DNA from: Neofusicoccum parvum
Lineage: Eukaryota; Ascomycota; Dothideomycetes; Botryosphaeriales; Botryosphaeriaceae
Length of the DNA: 64,000 nt
Direction: 5' to 3'
NCBI GenBank assembly: GCA_020912385.1
Contig: CP087210.1
Span: 1,674,001 to 1,738,000 of the forward strand
Both the position numbers and the translations under genes were made by a program. Position 1 is the stretch's first letter. Each line of letters opens with the position of its first letter. Below the pieces are notes generated by a model, which was not told where the DNA came from, ran no database searches, and saw only the letters and a list, made by a program, of their open reading frames with translations. Positions 1 to 10,605 of this stretch are shown piece by piece.

Positions 1-511
1 ACGGACATGGTGGCGCAATAGCCCGGCATGCGGCGCGCCCACGATGGCCAGACGCACGCGGCGTGCAGCACGGCCGGCAGGAGCGGATGGCAGAGCTTGG
101 CGGCGTCCAGGAGGCTGAAGATTAGATCGGCAGGTGTGGGCCCCCAGTGCTCGTACAGCGTACGGCGTATTGCGCCAGGCCGGTGGTCTTCAAAAACATG
201 TTAGACAAGGTGCAGAGTGGTGGAGCGCAGCAGTCGCAAGTTGACAGCAGGCGGCGGGAGGTGTGCAGCAGAGGGCTGAGGCTAACTGTGGAGCTGCAGG
301 CGCAGCCTTGGCGCGGCTGCTGACATAATGCAGACCCTTGCCGCGCGTTGACGCAAGCTGGCCGGCGAGCTGGAGCACCGCCTGCAGATGACCCTGCCAG
401 CACCACCACCACCCAGCCTGGCGCGCCCGTCTCTCCATAGCTCCTGATGAGCTGGCCCTGCTGCTACTGAAGCTCGCACTCCCGTCTCCCCCCGCCGCCG
501 CCTCCCCCGCC
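1..511. other. 5' flank of ERD2, no gene seen
   Basis: No reading frame here has a recognisable domain; the open frames are short and compositionally driven. The stretch just before the ERD2 start is pyrimidine- and C-rich, as is common for fungal 5' UTRs. The first bases could belong to a gene that lies mostly outside the window, but nothing supports that directly. Confidence 0.5.
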
Positions 512-1671
512 ATGGCGTTCAACTTCAACATCTTCCGCATCCTGGGCGATCTGTCCCATGCCATTTCGCACATGATCCTCATCGCCGTCATCCACTCGAA
601 CAGAAGTGCTGAGGGTAGGCTGTCTCTGGGGCACTGTCCGCCGCTGCCGTCCCGCTGACATCGCGCTCCTTCGCAGGCGTCTCCCTCCTGACCCAGGTCC
701 TCTATGTCGTCGTCTTCAGCACTCGGTACATCGACCTGTTCTACACATCAGCGTTGCAGGACTGGCATCATTGGTGGAACTTCGTGCTCAAGATATATTT
801 CATCACCACCTCGGCCTACATCGTCTTCATAATGACCCGCGTGTTTGCCCGCACAAGGGAAAGGGAGAAGGCCATGAAGTTGGGCGGATATGCCACTCTT
901 GGAAGCCTGGTCCTGACTCCCATCATGACGGGCATCTTCCACAAGTGGCACCGCTTCAGCTTTGGCGAGGTAAGCTCTCCCTGGCGCCAGATCCCCGAAA
1001 GTGGGGTTTGTTGACAGTGTCCCATCCAGAACCTGTGGACCTTCTCCATCATCCTCGAGTCCGTCGCGGTCCTACCGCAGCTGATGCTGCTTCGGCAAAC
1101 CACCGTACCCACTGTCATCGACTCCTTCTACCTCGCTACGCTCGGCTCATACCGTGCCTTCTACATTCTGAACTGGCTCGTCCGCGGCTTCGGCCCGGAG
1201 CACAACTTCGACCCCATCCGCACCATATTCGGCATCATCCAGACCGGTCTGTACGTTGATTTCGCATGGGTGTACTGGACAAGGCAGCGCGTAAAGCTCC
1301 GGGGTGGCGGTGTCGTCGACGGCGAGGATCTGAGCAGAAGCTGGCTTGTTGGACGGGTGCTCGGACGGAAGAGCACGGATGCAGACCGCGACGATTTCGA
1401 CTACGATGCGGAGGCCGGAGATGTGCCTTCACCGCAGGAGAGCAGGCCGAGGAACAACAAGTGGGGTGCTCGTGGAATATCAGTTTCGGCGGATGAGGGC
1501 GTGCTGGACCGTGAGAACGGGCAGGCCTCGCAACCCCTCACCGCACCCGAAGCGTTCGAGGACGATAGCGAAGATGAGGGCGACTTGGGCACCAAGCCTA
1601 GCCAGAAGCCCGCGGATGACCATTTTAGCGGCGTCAGCAATGGCGCGGAATGGAGAGAGGAGCGGGATTAG
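512..1671 (+). CDS. ERD2: ER lumen protein retaining receptor (KDEL/HDEL receptor) with long C-terminal tail
   Basis: Three exons: 512-614, 677-969, 1030-1671 (345 aa). Erd2 retrieves HDEL/KDEL-bearing ER residents from the Golgi by COPI vesicles. The start MAFNFNIFRILGDLSH matches the family N-terminus. Further family signatures are STRYIDLF, LWTFSIILESVAVLPQL and GSYRAFYILNWLVRGF, with the conserved Arg/Trp/Glu of the ligand pocket, spread over seven hydrophobic segments. The two introns carry gtaggc/gtaagc donors and cag acceptors and restore one frame through these motifs. Yeast and animal receptors are about 210-220 aa; this one continues after the last membrane segment (YWTRQRVKLRGGG) with about 120 extra polar, Asp/Glu/Ser-rich residues, presumably cytosolic. 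I recall similar extended forms from filamentous fungi. Family assignment is secure; the role of the tail is unknown. Confidence 0.93.
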
Positions 1672-2155
1672 CCGGGTTTGCGATGGTCTTTTTTTCTGCG
1701 GGTTCTCTCACTCTGTTTTGACACGGCTCGGCGCATATTGGTTTGCTGTAGGAGTAAGGAAGACAGTCTGAATCAACGATATAACTAGTGCATGCGTCTC
1801 ATGGGGTGAGTGTTCAGCCGCTCGAAATTACACGCGATGGCCATCAAGGCCAAGCATCGAAAACAGTCATTCGACGCGGATAACGTCACCAGCATGCTCT
1901 CCAGCGCCATAGACTGCACGGCCGATCTCCCGCCTGCAGGTGGTGCTTGGTGGGCTTCCCCTCCCCTCCTTCCGCATGGAGATAAGCGGGGCTTGTTTCC
2001 GTGAACTCCGCTCCAGCCGGCGTCTGCGTCACTGCCGAACAGAATACTAAACAAGACATCGGCAAACTCCCCAATCTCCGCCCGAAGCTGCTATCAAGCC
2101 ATAGCCGCCGCGTTCCGTCTTGTTGCTCCTCAAGGTCCTCCATATTTCATAAGCC
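1672..2155. other. Intergenic, ERD2 to aldo/keto reductase
   Basis: Holds the ERD2 3' UTR and the promoter of the next gene. A small open frame (minus, about 1785-2054) has no recognisable motif and I regard it as chance. Confidence 0.5.
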
Positions 2156-3645
2156 ATGAGCCGGTTGAGGAGGTTGCTCACATTGCAGAGACATTTAGGC
2201 GCTGGGCCAACGAGAGGGTTCACCACGACTACAACGACAACATCGCCAAAGATGGCTGCTGGAAAGAGCTTGGATATCAATACAAAGTACCGGATGAACT
2301 CGGGGTACGAGATTCCGGTACTGGGCTTTGGTGTGAGTTGATGTTCCGCTTCTTATGGCAATTCGTGCCTTTTGCCTTCCCCGCATGTGTTATCTTCCTA
2401 CATCTCTCTGGCTTCGGGGACTGCTGATCAGCTCGGGCAGTACATGGCTGATGCTATGTGCGTCTGATGTCTGAATGTTTCTTTCTCTTGAATGCGCTTG
2501 TGCGCCACGCCCCGCTCGACAGTTGCAGTACCACCGCATGAAACCGCTGTCCTCTCCATCAGCAATTAACAGTAATCCAGGTATACCAGACGTAAGAACA
2601 CATCCCCGCACCCGTCTCCCAAACCGGCACCCGCGGACCAAAGAAAACTAAGCAACCGGCCCCCAGCCCCGCCGCCGAAGCTACCGATCTAGTCGACCGC
2701 GCCGTCCGCGTCGGTTACCGACACGTAAATGCTCCCCTCCCCCCAAGAGTTCCACAAAAGCCGCCGGTTTTCCGAAAGAGCTTCGCGAGGGTAACGGTCG
2801 TGCACAGGTCGACTCAGCCCGGGCGTACCGCAACGAGAAGCCCGCCGCCACCGGCCTGCTCGCCGCCGGCCTGCCGCGCGAGTCGCTGTTCTTCACGTCC
2901 AAGGTCGCGCCCAAGCGCATGTCGTACGACTCGGCGCGCGCGGACGTGGACGCGACGCTGGCCGAGACGGGGCTGGACTACGTGGACCTGTACCTGCTGC
3001 ATGCGCCGTACGGCGGGCGCGAGGCCCGGCTGGGCGCGTGGAAGGCGCTGGTCGAGGCGGTCGAGGCGGGGAAGGTGAGGAGCATCGGGGTCAGCAATTA
3101 CGGCGTGCATCACCTCGACGAGCTGGAGGCGTGGATGAAGGAGACGGAGGAGAAGGAGGGGAAAGGGAAGGGGGGCGTCTTGAGCGTGAATCAGGTCGAG
3201 TTGCATCCGTGGTGTGCGAGGGAGGACATTGATCAGTGGTGTCAGCAGAGGGGAGTCCTGCTAGAGGTGAGTGTTGATGTCTCCGTGATGTTTGCACAAG
3301 AGCGGTGAATTGATATTGGAGTCAGGCTTCTTGTCCACTTGTGCGGGCGATTAAGAAGGACGATCCGTTGCTCCTGCCCTTGGCGAAGAAACATGGGAAG
3401 ACCACGGCACAGATCTTGCTCCGGTGGGGCTTGCAGAAGGTACGTACCTCCGAGACCGTGCGAATGAATGCTGACGTTTCGTGCCTCCTCAGGGGTTTAT
3501 CATTCTCCCGAAGACAGTCACCATGTCTCGCATTGAGGAGAATGCGAAGGTCTTTGACTTTGAGCTCGATGCCGAAGATATGAAGGGTCTGGAGATCAGT
3601 GTATATGAACCGTGCGCCTGGGATCCCACTGTTAGCCGCGACTAG
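2156..3645 (+). CDS. Aldo/keto reductase, probable organelle-targeting N-terminus
   Basis: Six exons: 2156-2332, 2581-2591, 2667-2724, 2808-3266, 3326-3439, 3493-3645 (323 aa). The family makes NAD(P)H-dependent reductions of aldehydes and ketones in a TIM barrel. The joined exons give VLGFGVYQT, GYRHVDSARAYRNE, FFTSKV, DLYLLHAP, VRSIGVSNYG, VNQVELHPW and ILPKT. The catalytic tetrad is visible as Asp84, Tyr89, Lys114 and His147. The first 30-odd residues are Arg/Thr-rich and free of acidic residues (MSRLRRLLTLQRHL, then a poly-Thr run), like a mitochondrial presequence; a second Met at MAAGKS would give a cytosolic form. Exon 2 is only 11 nt and encodes the conserved VYQT. The substrate cannot be told from sequence. 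Confidence 0.92.
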
Positions 3646-5575
3646 AGTGGACAATCTTGTACCCTAAGCATAAGCTTAAGGCCAGATGCCTGTGGCTGTT
3701 CCGAGACACGGGACGTGGAGATAGCCTCTATAGGAATTTTGATCTGAGCGAGTCTTGTTAAAATGGAATCCAGAGCGGGAGCGCTTCAAGGATGGTGAAG
3801 ACTGGGTGCCAGGAACTCTCAGGCGTCCTGTTGCCGTCAACGGGCCAGCAAGGCCAAGAATGTAAATGATCAACACGAGCGACGACGGTCCTGCTCGGCC
3901 TTACGAACGAGGAAAGAAGATTCCAAGCTCTCAGACTTGGCTCCTTGCAGAGCTGCGAGCTTGTTCCACCAGCAAACCCTGGGTGGCACAGCGGAGGCCG
4001 CGTCCACCCCAGACGCGCAAGCACCCGGGGCCCGGCCCGCGACTGCATGTTTCACCTTCCTCCCTTTGTTCCTGTGTTCTCAGAGTTCGACTAGCGAGAA
4101 TAGCGACGGGACAGGCCGCAAGCAGATCGCTCGTCCTCGTCGCCGAGGGCTTGGAGGAAGCTTTTTTGCGTTGCAAGTCTGTAGGCCCAGAATGCGCCAA
4201 CCTGGCTAGGCTACCGGCCGACACGCGCAGGATTTGAGCGGTTTGACAAAAATCGGCAGACCCTTCGACGGAGAAGCTGAACCATGGTCGATGCAGTCGG
4301 CTGTTCTAGTCAGCAGCGGCCGTCGAGCGTTCATTGGCCGCGTCAGCGCATGGCGGCGCAGGCATTGTGGCATTGTATGTAGCTCGGGTAGGTGCTCTCG
4401 GCGACAGCAACCGCTCTCGGAGGCGATCAGCACTGCACGCTGCGCCGTCTTGTTTTCAGCGCGGTGGCACGAGCAGGCCGTCGCGTGCTCACTTCAGAGA
4501 CGCATCGAGCGTGCGGAGAAGACGATCGTGGGACTGTAGACGCTCGCCAGTGCCCGCCGACGGCGCGGGGGCGGGCATCGGCCTGTTCCCACGGCTCGGG
4601 AAAAGGAGCAGAAACTTGGAGGACGCGTGCTGCTTTGCCCTGTTTGGCGCTCCGAAGACCGCCACCAACCGCCGGAAAAGCTTGGTAAAGCTTGGCCTTC
4701 CGTGCCGCGTCATCTGCGCCGGCTTTTGGCTAGGCGTGTTTTTGCCTGGTCGCGCGCGATAACAACAGAAAAGAGCGCAGTGGGCGTCGGCGAGACCCCA
4801 GCCCAGCTGGTTCCTCCTCGACTCCTGGCCAGCTGGCTGCGAGCGTGTCGGGGCGGTGCGACGGGCGTGCCCTGCAGGCGTTCTGCGGCTTGGGGCCGGT
4901 GTTGATGGGGACGGATGCGAATGACACGGGGCGGGCATGGGACTGGCGGTCGGGCCTGACGGGCGTTGTACGAGCTGCTCCAGCGAGGATGACGACGCCT
5001 GAACAGATTGCACCACGCCAGGCATGCAATCGCGTCAACCCGGGCAGCAGTCCCGCCTGCGACAATGCCCATGCCGTCCGTACCGAACGCCGTCTTGGCT
5101 TGGGGGCGACGTGCTGGCTGCGCGCACGGCAGGCTGGGGAGAGGCGCAGCAGGCGGGCGGGAGGCGGGCAAACGACGCGACTAACGAACTGCTACCGGGC
5201 TGCGCGCCAGGCTGCTGCTGCTGCATCCATAGCCGCCCACGCTGGCTGTGGCGCTCTGGCTGGCTGCTCTGGCGACGCCCGGTCCACCCCTGACGCCTGT
5301 GGCCGACGCATCACCGGCCACAGCCTGCATCCCCGTCAGCGCTCGGTCGCATCTCCACACATGGGCCGCGCAGTCCTGCGCGCTGCCGCGCATCCATAAG
5401 TCTTCCCCCAGGCCCGCCCGCTTGACCCGGCAATCCCTCACGCGACAACGCTTCCACCCGGGCTTACTTCAGCCTTCTCACTCTCCGCTGCTGCGCCCCG
5501 ACTCTCCGCCGCGCTCCTCTCCTACATAGCATGCGCCCGCAGCATTAGAGACACTCGCTACGCCAACGCTCCCCA
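3646..5575. other. Long GC-rich intergenic stretch before the LicD gene
   Basis: About 1.9 kb. Several overlapping open frames on both strands (for example 4489-5025 minus and 4845-5399 plus) are Arg/Ala/Pro-rich, overlap one another on opposite strands and show no domain, signal peptide or splice-linked motifs. I read it as promoter and 5' UTR of the LicD gene plus the 3' UTR of the reductase. Confidence 0.5.
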
Positions 5576-6599
5576 ATGTTCGCCCGCCTTTCGCTCTGCT
5601 CGCTCGTTGCAGCGCTCGGCCTGCTGGGCCCGGCCTATGGCGCCCCGACGCGCGATCCGGCGATAAGGAGACGAGACGCCGACTTCCTGAGCGTCAAGAC
5701 GAAGAACAAACAGGACCACAGCGGCAAGGGCGGTGATCCGGTGGAAAAGTATTTCCACGAGTCGACAGTAAGCCCCAATGCCGCAGACTGCACTGCAATT
5801 GTGCCTGACGCAGACCCGCCCAGTTCCACCCGCACTATGACGGCCGCTTTGCCGAGACGACCCTGCCATACGACGACCGCCTCTCCAACCTGACGGCCCT
5901 CGTCCAGACGTATCTGTCCACGATGCACGACATTGGCGCTGAGACGTGGATCATGCACGGCTCGCTGCTGGGCTGGTGGTGGAACCGCAAGATCATGCCC
6001 TGGGACACGGACATCGACGTGCAGATGTCGGAGCAGAGCATGCACTATCTGGCCAGCTACTACAACATGACGGTGCATCACTTCAACATCCCCGGCACCG
6101 ACCTGAGCCGCGACTACATGATCGAGGTCAACCCGCACTACGTCAACGGCTCCACCGACGACTGGCTCAATGTCATCGACGCCCGCTGGATCGACACGGA
6201 AACTGGCCTCTTCATTGACATCACGACCGTCAGGCATGACAAGGAGAAGGAGGAGAACGGCAATCCCGGGTGGATGTACTGCAAGGACAAGCACCACTTC
6301 AAGTACGACGACATCTTCCCGCTGCGCGACAGCACCTTCGAGAACATGCCCGTCAAGATCCCGTACGCCTACACGGCGCTGCTCCAGGAGGAGTACGGCG
6401 CCCGGAGCCTGACGAATACGCGCTACGAGGGCCACCGCTTCGACCAGCAGACGATGGAGTGGATCCCGCTCAAGTAAGCCTGTCTCGGTTATGTTTCTGA
6501 TGTGGCGCAAATTTGCTGACTGTGTACGCGCGTTGCAGCTCCTACTGCTCGACCCACAAGAACGAGTGTCGGACCGGAACCCATCAGGGAGGCTCATGA
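5576..6599 (+). CDS. LicD-family protein, secreted or Golgi-luminal (Mnn4-like)
   Basis: Exons 5576-5767, 5824-6473 and 6539-6599 (300 aa). The N-terminus (MFARLSLCSLVAALGLLGPA, then YGAPTR) is a signal peptide or short anchor. The LicD nucleotidyltransferase-like core follows: TWIMHGSLLGWWWNRKIMPW with TDIDVQMS supplies the family's acidic metal-site motif, and later come VIDARWIDTETGLFIDITTV and PYAY. Bacterial LicD transfers phosphocholine to glycans; fungal relatives include Mnn4, needed for mannosylphosphate transfer to N-glycans. A role in phospho-modification of cell-wall glycans is therefore inferred. The last intron is my choice: without it the frame stops at 6475-6477 (TAA inside a perfect gtaagc donor), while splicing adds about 20 residues with two cysteines (SYCSTHKNECRTGTH). 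Confidence 0.85.
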
Positions 6600-7290
6600 G
6601 TCGTCTCTCCTGCCCAGCAAATTTCTTGTCACGGGGGCATCAAGGCTCCTTACCAAGTCATTTGCGTCTGAGGTGCAAACCTTATTCTCGCCCTTCGGTC
6701 CGGCCCACGGCGCCGTTTCCGATCCGGATCCCTACTCTCCCCCATCATCGACGAGTACAAGGCGTAGACCAGCACCTGTACAGACCCGCAAACCCCGACT
6801 ATAACGTGGAACATGCATACAGCCCGGCGTTCTCTGGTTGAATTTTCATTGCTACCGGTTTCTCATATCGAGAGGAGTATGAGCATTGGCATAGTAGCAA
6901 CGGCGCTACGGTAAAGACATCGGACAAAAAAAAACAGAAAGCATTTTGGAAATCTTGCTTCTTGGGAACCAACATTTCTTGTTTAGAAAAACGACAGCAC
7001 AGGAGGACAAAGCACCTCCAACAGCGCGTCTCTAGCATATTCATAGCAGTTTTTGGCTTCATTTGAAAGCTAGATACCCAACCATAACGACACCTGTCCC
7101 GGACCGGAGGTTTCCTCAAACGGTCCCGGCGATCTGATTAATTCAAGGTTTACCACCACTGCTATTCCGACTACCGAGTGACTCCGTGCGCCCTTTCAGC
7201 TCGCGATTCATCATACAGTGATTGTTGCTATTTTTGTGCGCAGCGTGTCGCGAAAAGGGCAGGTGGGTGGCCGTTTTTTCTCCATCGATA

Positions 7291-7308
7291 CAGAGGGGTG
7301 CTGCAGCC
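7291..7308 (+). repeat. Left terminal inverted repeat of the MITE-like element
   Basis: An 18-bp sequence beginning CAGAGGGG, preceded by TA. It is the exact reverse complement of 7502-7519. Confidence 0.75.
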
Positions 7309-7501
7309 CGACGGTCAGCGTGGAGAGAACATAGTCCTCGCGACAGAATTGATCGACCCTTGGAGCACGCCTAGCCGTGGGGAATTGAAGCATTGATCCG
7401 GACGCAGAAACGACTTAGAGCGTGTGCCACAGCTATCCAGACAAATACTCCAGCTCCCCACGCCGTGCTGGATTATGGGAACACTTTTTGCGCTATCCGT
7501 T

Positions 7502-7519
7502 GGCTGCAGCACCCCTCTG
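7502..7519 (-). repeat. Right terminal inverted repeat of the MITE-like element
   Basis: Exact reverse complement of 7291-7308, followed directly by TA. Confidence 0.75.
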
Positions 7520-8422
7520 TACGCGGTAGCTGCTATCAATGCAAGGCGTCCCTCCATGGAAAGTATATTTTCGAAAGGGGTCGTCCAGGATGCCCGCCTC
7601 ATGCCGGCGATTACCGTTCTCACGTGCTGGTAGGTTAAGCTGGCCCTGTGATGTTATTCCGGGACTTGCTTTTGACCTAGGCGAGCATGTCCTTGACAAA
7701 GGAGGGCTCGGTGACGCGGTGTGCCTGCGGTACCTGTGGGGTATGCATGGATGTGTGCCCTCTGTGATCGATGTTCCCTTCATAGGCAGAGCCTCCCCGC
7801 CGTACGTTGCCCTGGGCCATCCGGATAAGGTATCGGGAACCATTCGAATGGTTCTGCATCTGTTCGATGAATCGGCACTTGTACTAAACTCGAGGCGATG
7901 TGCAACGGTTGATCTGGGCCTTGGCGCAAATGGGATTGGTTCCTTCCTATCATGGGGAGTAGGTGGGACGAAGGTTCTTCCCGCACCTCCACAACTGTCG
8001 TCGGCGACCATTCATGCTCTGATTTTGTTTGATGAACGGCAATTGGACTAAGCTTTGGGGGAGATGAAGTGATGCCATAAGTGTCCTGACTTTGGGAAAA
8101 ATTGGGCTCGTGCCCACCCTCTCGAAGTGGAGTTGGCGTAGATCATGCTCGTGGTTTCAAATGATTCCTCCTGCAACGGCAGAAGCGCTAGGCATGTGAA
8201 GATCATGGAGTCGTTATTGTCGTACCTACGAAAAAGGCTAGAGCGGAGAGAGAAGTCGTGTCCTACCTGTACTTCCGTCGTCCACAACCGGGAGAGAACC
8301 CTAGCTTCTAGCAACAAAGGGGGATCAACGCAGAGAGAACCTCACTTGTGCGCACTACCAGACTTACTGACCCACCGGGTATCCACCGCATTGCTCCCAC
8401 TCGTATCCAAAGCATACTCTCC

Positions 8423-9276
8423 CTACAAGTTCTCCACTTTGTTCACCTCCTCCCCGTCCACACTCACCAACCGCACTCCAGCATCTTCCAGCTCCTTCTG
8501 CGCCTCGCCCCACCGGCCCGGATCCACCGCCTTTGTGCCCTCGCTCACGACCACCGTCTTGAAGCCCTCCCTGGCCGCATCCAGCGCCGTGAACTTGACG
8601 CAGTAGTCCATCGCCAGCCCGACCACGAACACGTCCGACACGCCGGCCCCGCGCAGCAGGTCCGCGAGCCCGCTCCTCGCCACCGTCGGGCGGCGGAACG
8701 GGTCGCAGAAGGCCGAGTACATCTCGACGCGCTTGTCCTGGCCCTTCTCGACGACGTCCGTGACGCGGGCCGCGTCCAGCTCCGGGATCAGCTCCGCGCC
8801 GGGCGTGCCCTGCACGCAGTGGTCGGGCCAGAGGCGCGTGGTCTGGGTCTCGGCGGGGTTGAGCGGGTTGGCGATGGTGATGGTCGTGGCGAAGGGGACG
8901 TTGTCGGGGGCCGCGTGGTTCGAGGCGAACGAGATGTGGTCCGGCGGGTGGAAGTCTTTGGTGGCGACTTTGAGGGCGAAGGGGAGGGCGAGGAGCCGGT
9001 TTACGGTGGGGACGATGGCGCGGCCGTCTTGGACGGCGAGAGCGCCGTTCTAGCAGGCGTGTGGTGTTAGCATGGTCCGTGAGGGGCAAACTTATTGAAA
9101 GGTGGGATGTTCGCGGGGCTGCGAGGTTTGAAAGGAGTTGACCACGGCGCAAAGGCGTTTTATTGCCTGGCGGCATTGCATGTGGGGGTGAGGCTCACTG
9201 GAGGGCAGAAGTCCTCCTGCACGTCGACGATGACCAATGCGGGCTTGAAGTCCGCCTTGCTTGGGGGTGAAGCCAT
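8423..9276 (-). CDS. PNC1: Nicotinamidase (isochorismatase-like hydrolase), NAD salvage
   Basis: Two exons on the minus strand, 9276-9199 and 9049-8423, with a gtgagc...tag intron between (234 aa). The enzyme deamidates nicotinamide to nicotinate, feeding the Preiss-Handler NAD pathway and removing the sirtuin inhibitor nicotinamide. The sequence shows ALVIVDVQEDF (catalytic Asp18), VVEKG (Lys128) and GLAMDYCVK (nucleophile Cys176). Metal ligands are Asp58 and His60 in TKDFHPPDH, plus the His of LWPDHCVQGTPG. The length fits yeast Pnc1 (about 216 aa). The start ATG gives an N-terminus that enters the conserved core after 13 residues. The long antisense open frames across this gene are shadows of its GC-rich third positions. 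Confidence 0.94.
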
Positions 9277-10336
9277 TGTGGTGCTCTCTGCACACGCGCA
9301 GCGTCGCGGCGGGGAAACACGGGCGTTGATGCGCTAGGGAAATTTATCGGAGGCAGGTCTGGACGACAGTCGATCGCGGGACGCTAGACGCGCGAGAAGG
9401 TTGCGTCCCGAAGGCGGATCGGTTGAGGTTTGAGATGCGTTTTGGGGAGGAGGGGTGCGACGAATGGGCGCGCTTGCCCTGTGGTGGTGAGCGTGTCACA
9501 TCACACAGGGTCGGGGAGCGCATGCGGGCTTATCGCAGCGGCGCATTTCGCCGTCACTCCTGTCGTCATGGGCCAAGCGGTCTGGCTGTCCTTCCGCTAC
9601 ATTCTGTAAGGCAGACCCAAAAGTTGACGCGGACTTGAGAACATACACGTCCGAGGCCGGATGGGAGACTCAGAGCGGATGAGAAATGCCTGGCGTCGGG
9701 CGCGGGTCAGACGGAGCACGGGCGGGCTTAAGAGAGCGGCCGGGGGCTTAGGTAAACGCCGCCAATGGCCGCGTACTCGTACGTCGCGCAACTCGTACGT
9801 GAGGGGACCGTGCGCTGGGGAAGAGGTGGCCGTGCGGCGGCGATGAGTCGCGAGAGTATTGGGAGCGGCGAGGCCTGCACATCCGCGGTCTGGCCCAGCA
9901 GGCACTGCAGGCTGCAGCAGGCGCCGCGGGCAGACGCGCCGTGACCGAGTGCGCAGCTCATCGCGCGTCTCCACTGTCCGGGGTGCAGCTCTCGTGTCAT
10001 CAGGCGGCAAGGTGTATCTGGGTGGCTTGGAATGCTCGAGGGGGCCGGACCTTCGGCTTTTGCGGAACACGACCCGCATTAGGCTCCGAACCTTAAAAGC
10101 TAATGCGGCCACTCGAGCGCCAAGCTGACTCACTGGCCTTACACAAGAGCCCAAGACATGTCCGCGTCGAGCGGCGTTAATCGTGCTCTTGGAGCCTATC
10201 GCCAGGGTGCCGTGATTATAAGAACCGACGCGTTCCCACTACGGCAGCCGGCCGTCAAACACATCCATCACCACTTGCCTCAATCAGACGAAACGCTGAA
10301 CCGAACGCAACTTCCTCTTTGCCCAACTGCACCAAC
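9277..10336. other. Divergent promoter region, nicotinamidase / small protein
   Basis: About 1.06 kb between two divergently transcribed genes. No supported coding region. A TATAAG element lies at 10217-10222, about 115 bp before the ATG of the small protein on the plus strand. Confidence 0.5.
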
Positions 10337-10561
10337 ATGAACGCCGTCGCCATGTCTTCCTCCAACACCCAGTACATCTACATCACCAACCTGCGCGGGG
10401 GACAAGCTATCCGCGCCGACCCCAACCTCTTCCTCCCCGACGACGACGACGAGCAGCCGACCATCCGTCCGCTGAACCCGCCTCGCACCTCGTCTGTTTC
10501 CTCCGCCTCGTCGACCTCGTCCCGGCTGTCCTCCGCCGAGCCCTCGTCTGAGGAGGAGTAG
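10337..10561 (+). CDS. Small acidic, Ser-rich protein (74 aa), unknown function
   Basis: The ATG at 10337 opens a 74-residue frame. It has a non-repetitive N-terminal part (NTQYIYITNLRGGQAIRADP), an acidic patch (PDDDDE) and a Ser-rich tail ending in SSEEE. There is no signal peptide and no membrane segment. Codons end mostly in C, as in neighbouring genes, which favours real coding. A TATAAG motif about 115 bp upstream would fit a promoter. The stop codon lies only 44 bp before the ATG of the downstream SDR on the same strand, so it could be an independent gene, the first cistron of a two-cistron mRNA, or a long upstream reading frame of the SDR transcript. I do not recognise a family. Confidence 0.6.
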   Translation: MNAVAMSSSNTQYIYITNLRGGQAIRADPNLFLPDDDDEQPTIRPLNPPRTSSVSSASSTSSRLSSAEPSSEEE

Positions 10562-10605
10562 AAGCAACCTCCTCCCTTGGGCAAATCCGGATACTGTCTA
10601 TCCCG

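Larger units (their letters stand above)
7289..7521. mobile_element. Candidate MITE: TA-flanked terminal inverted repeats (Tc1/mariner-type hallmark)
   Basis: Positions 7291-7308 read CAGAGGGGTGCTGCAGCC and 7502-7519 are its exact reverse complement. Both are flanked by TA (7289-7290 and 7520-7521), so a 20-bp perfect inverted repeat bounds a 229-bp unit. Inside, the arms stay partly complementary: roughly 7374-7402 pairs with 7436-7464 at about 21 of 29 positions, most differences being transitions. A TA target duplication and CAG-starting termini are hallmarks of Tc1/mariner/pogo elements. There is no coding capacity, so it would be a non-autonomous MITE. Copy number cannot be seen from one window; I noticed no second copy here. 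Confidence 0.62.
6600..8422. other. Intergenic region containing a MITE-like element
   Basis: Convergent interval between the LicD gene and nicotinamidase. It contains the inverted-repeat element at 7289-7521, listed separately. An open frame of 170 aa (plus, 7539-8051) and an overlapping 172-aa frame on the other strand have no recognisable domain; either could be chance or a relic of a mobile element. Confidence 0.45.

Noticed and set aside
4489..5399. Frames of 150-184 aa upstream of the LicD gene
   Set aside because: Composition-driven, mutually overlapping on both strands, no family features.
5635..6597. 320-aa minus frame across the LicD gene
   Set aside because: Antisense shadow of the LicD coding sequence; Val/Arg/Asp-rich with no motifs of its own.
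7493..8051. Overlapping 170-aa (plus) and 172-aa (minus) frames
   Set aside because: No domain, no signal peptide, and equal-quality frames on both strands, so coding is not supported. I briefly considered a HET-like PPYVAL segment, but the surrounding residues do not fit a HET domain.
8348..9176. Long frames of 240 aa (plus) and 270 aa (minus) over the nicotinamidase gene
   Set aside because: They are out-of-frame shadows of the nicotinamidase coding region, which alone shows the catalytic motifs and a consensus intron.
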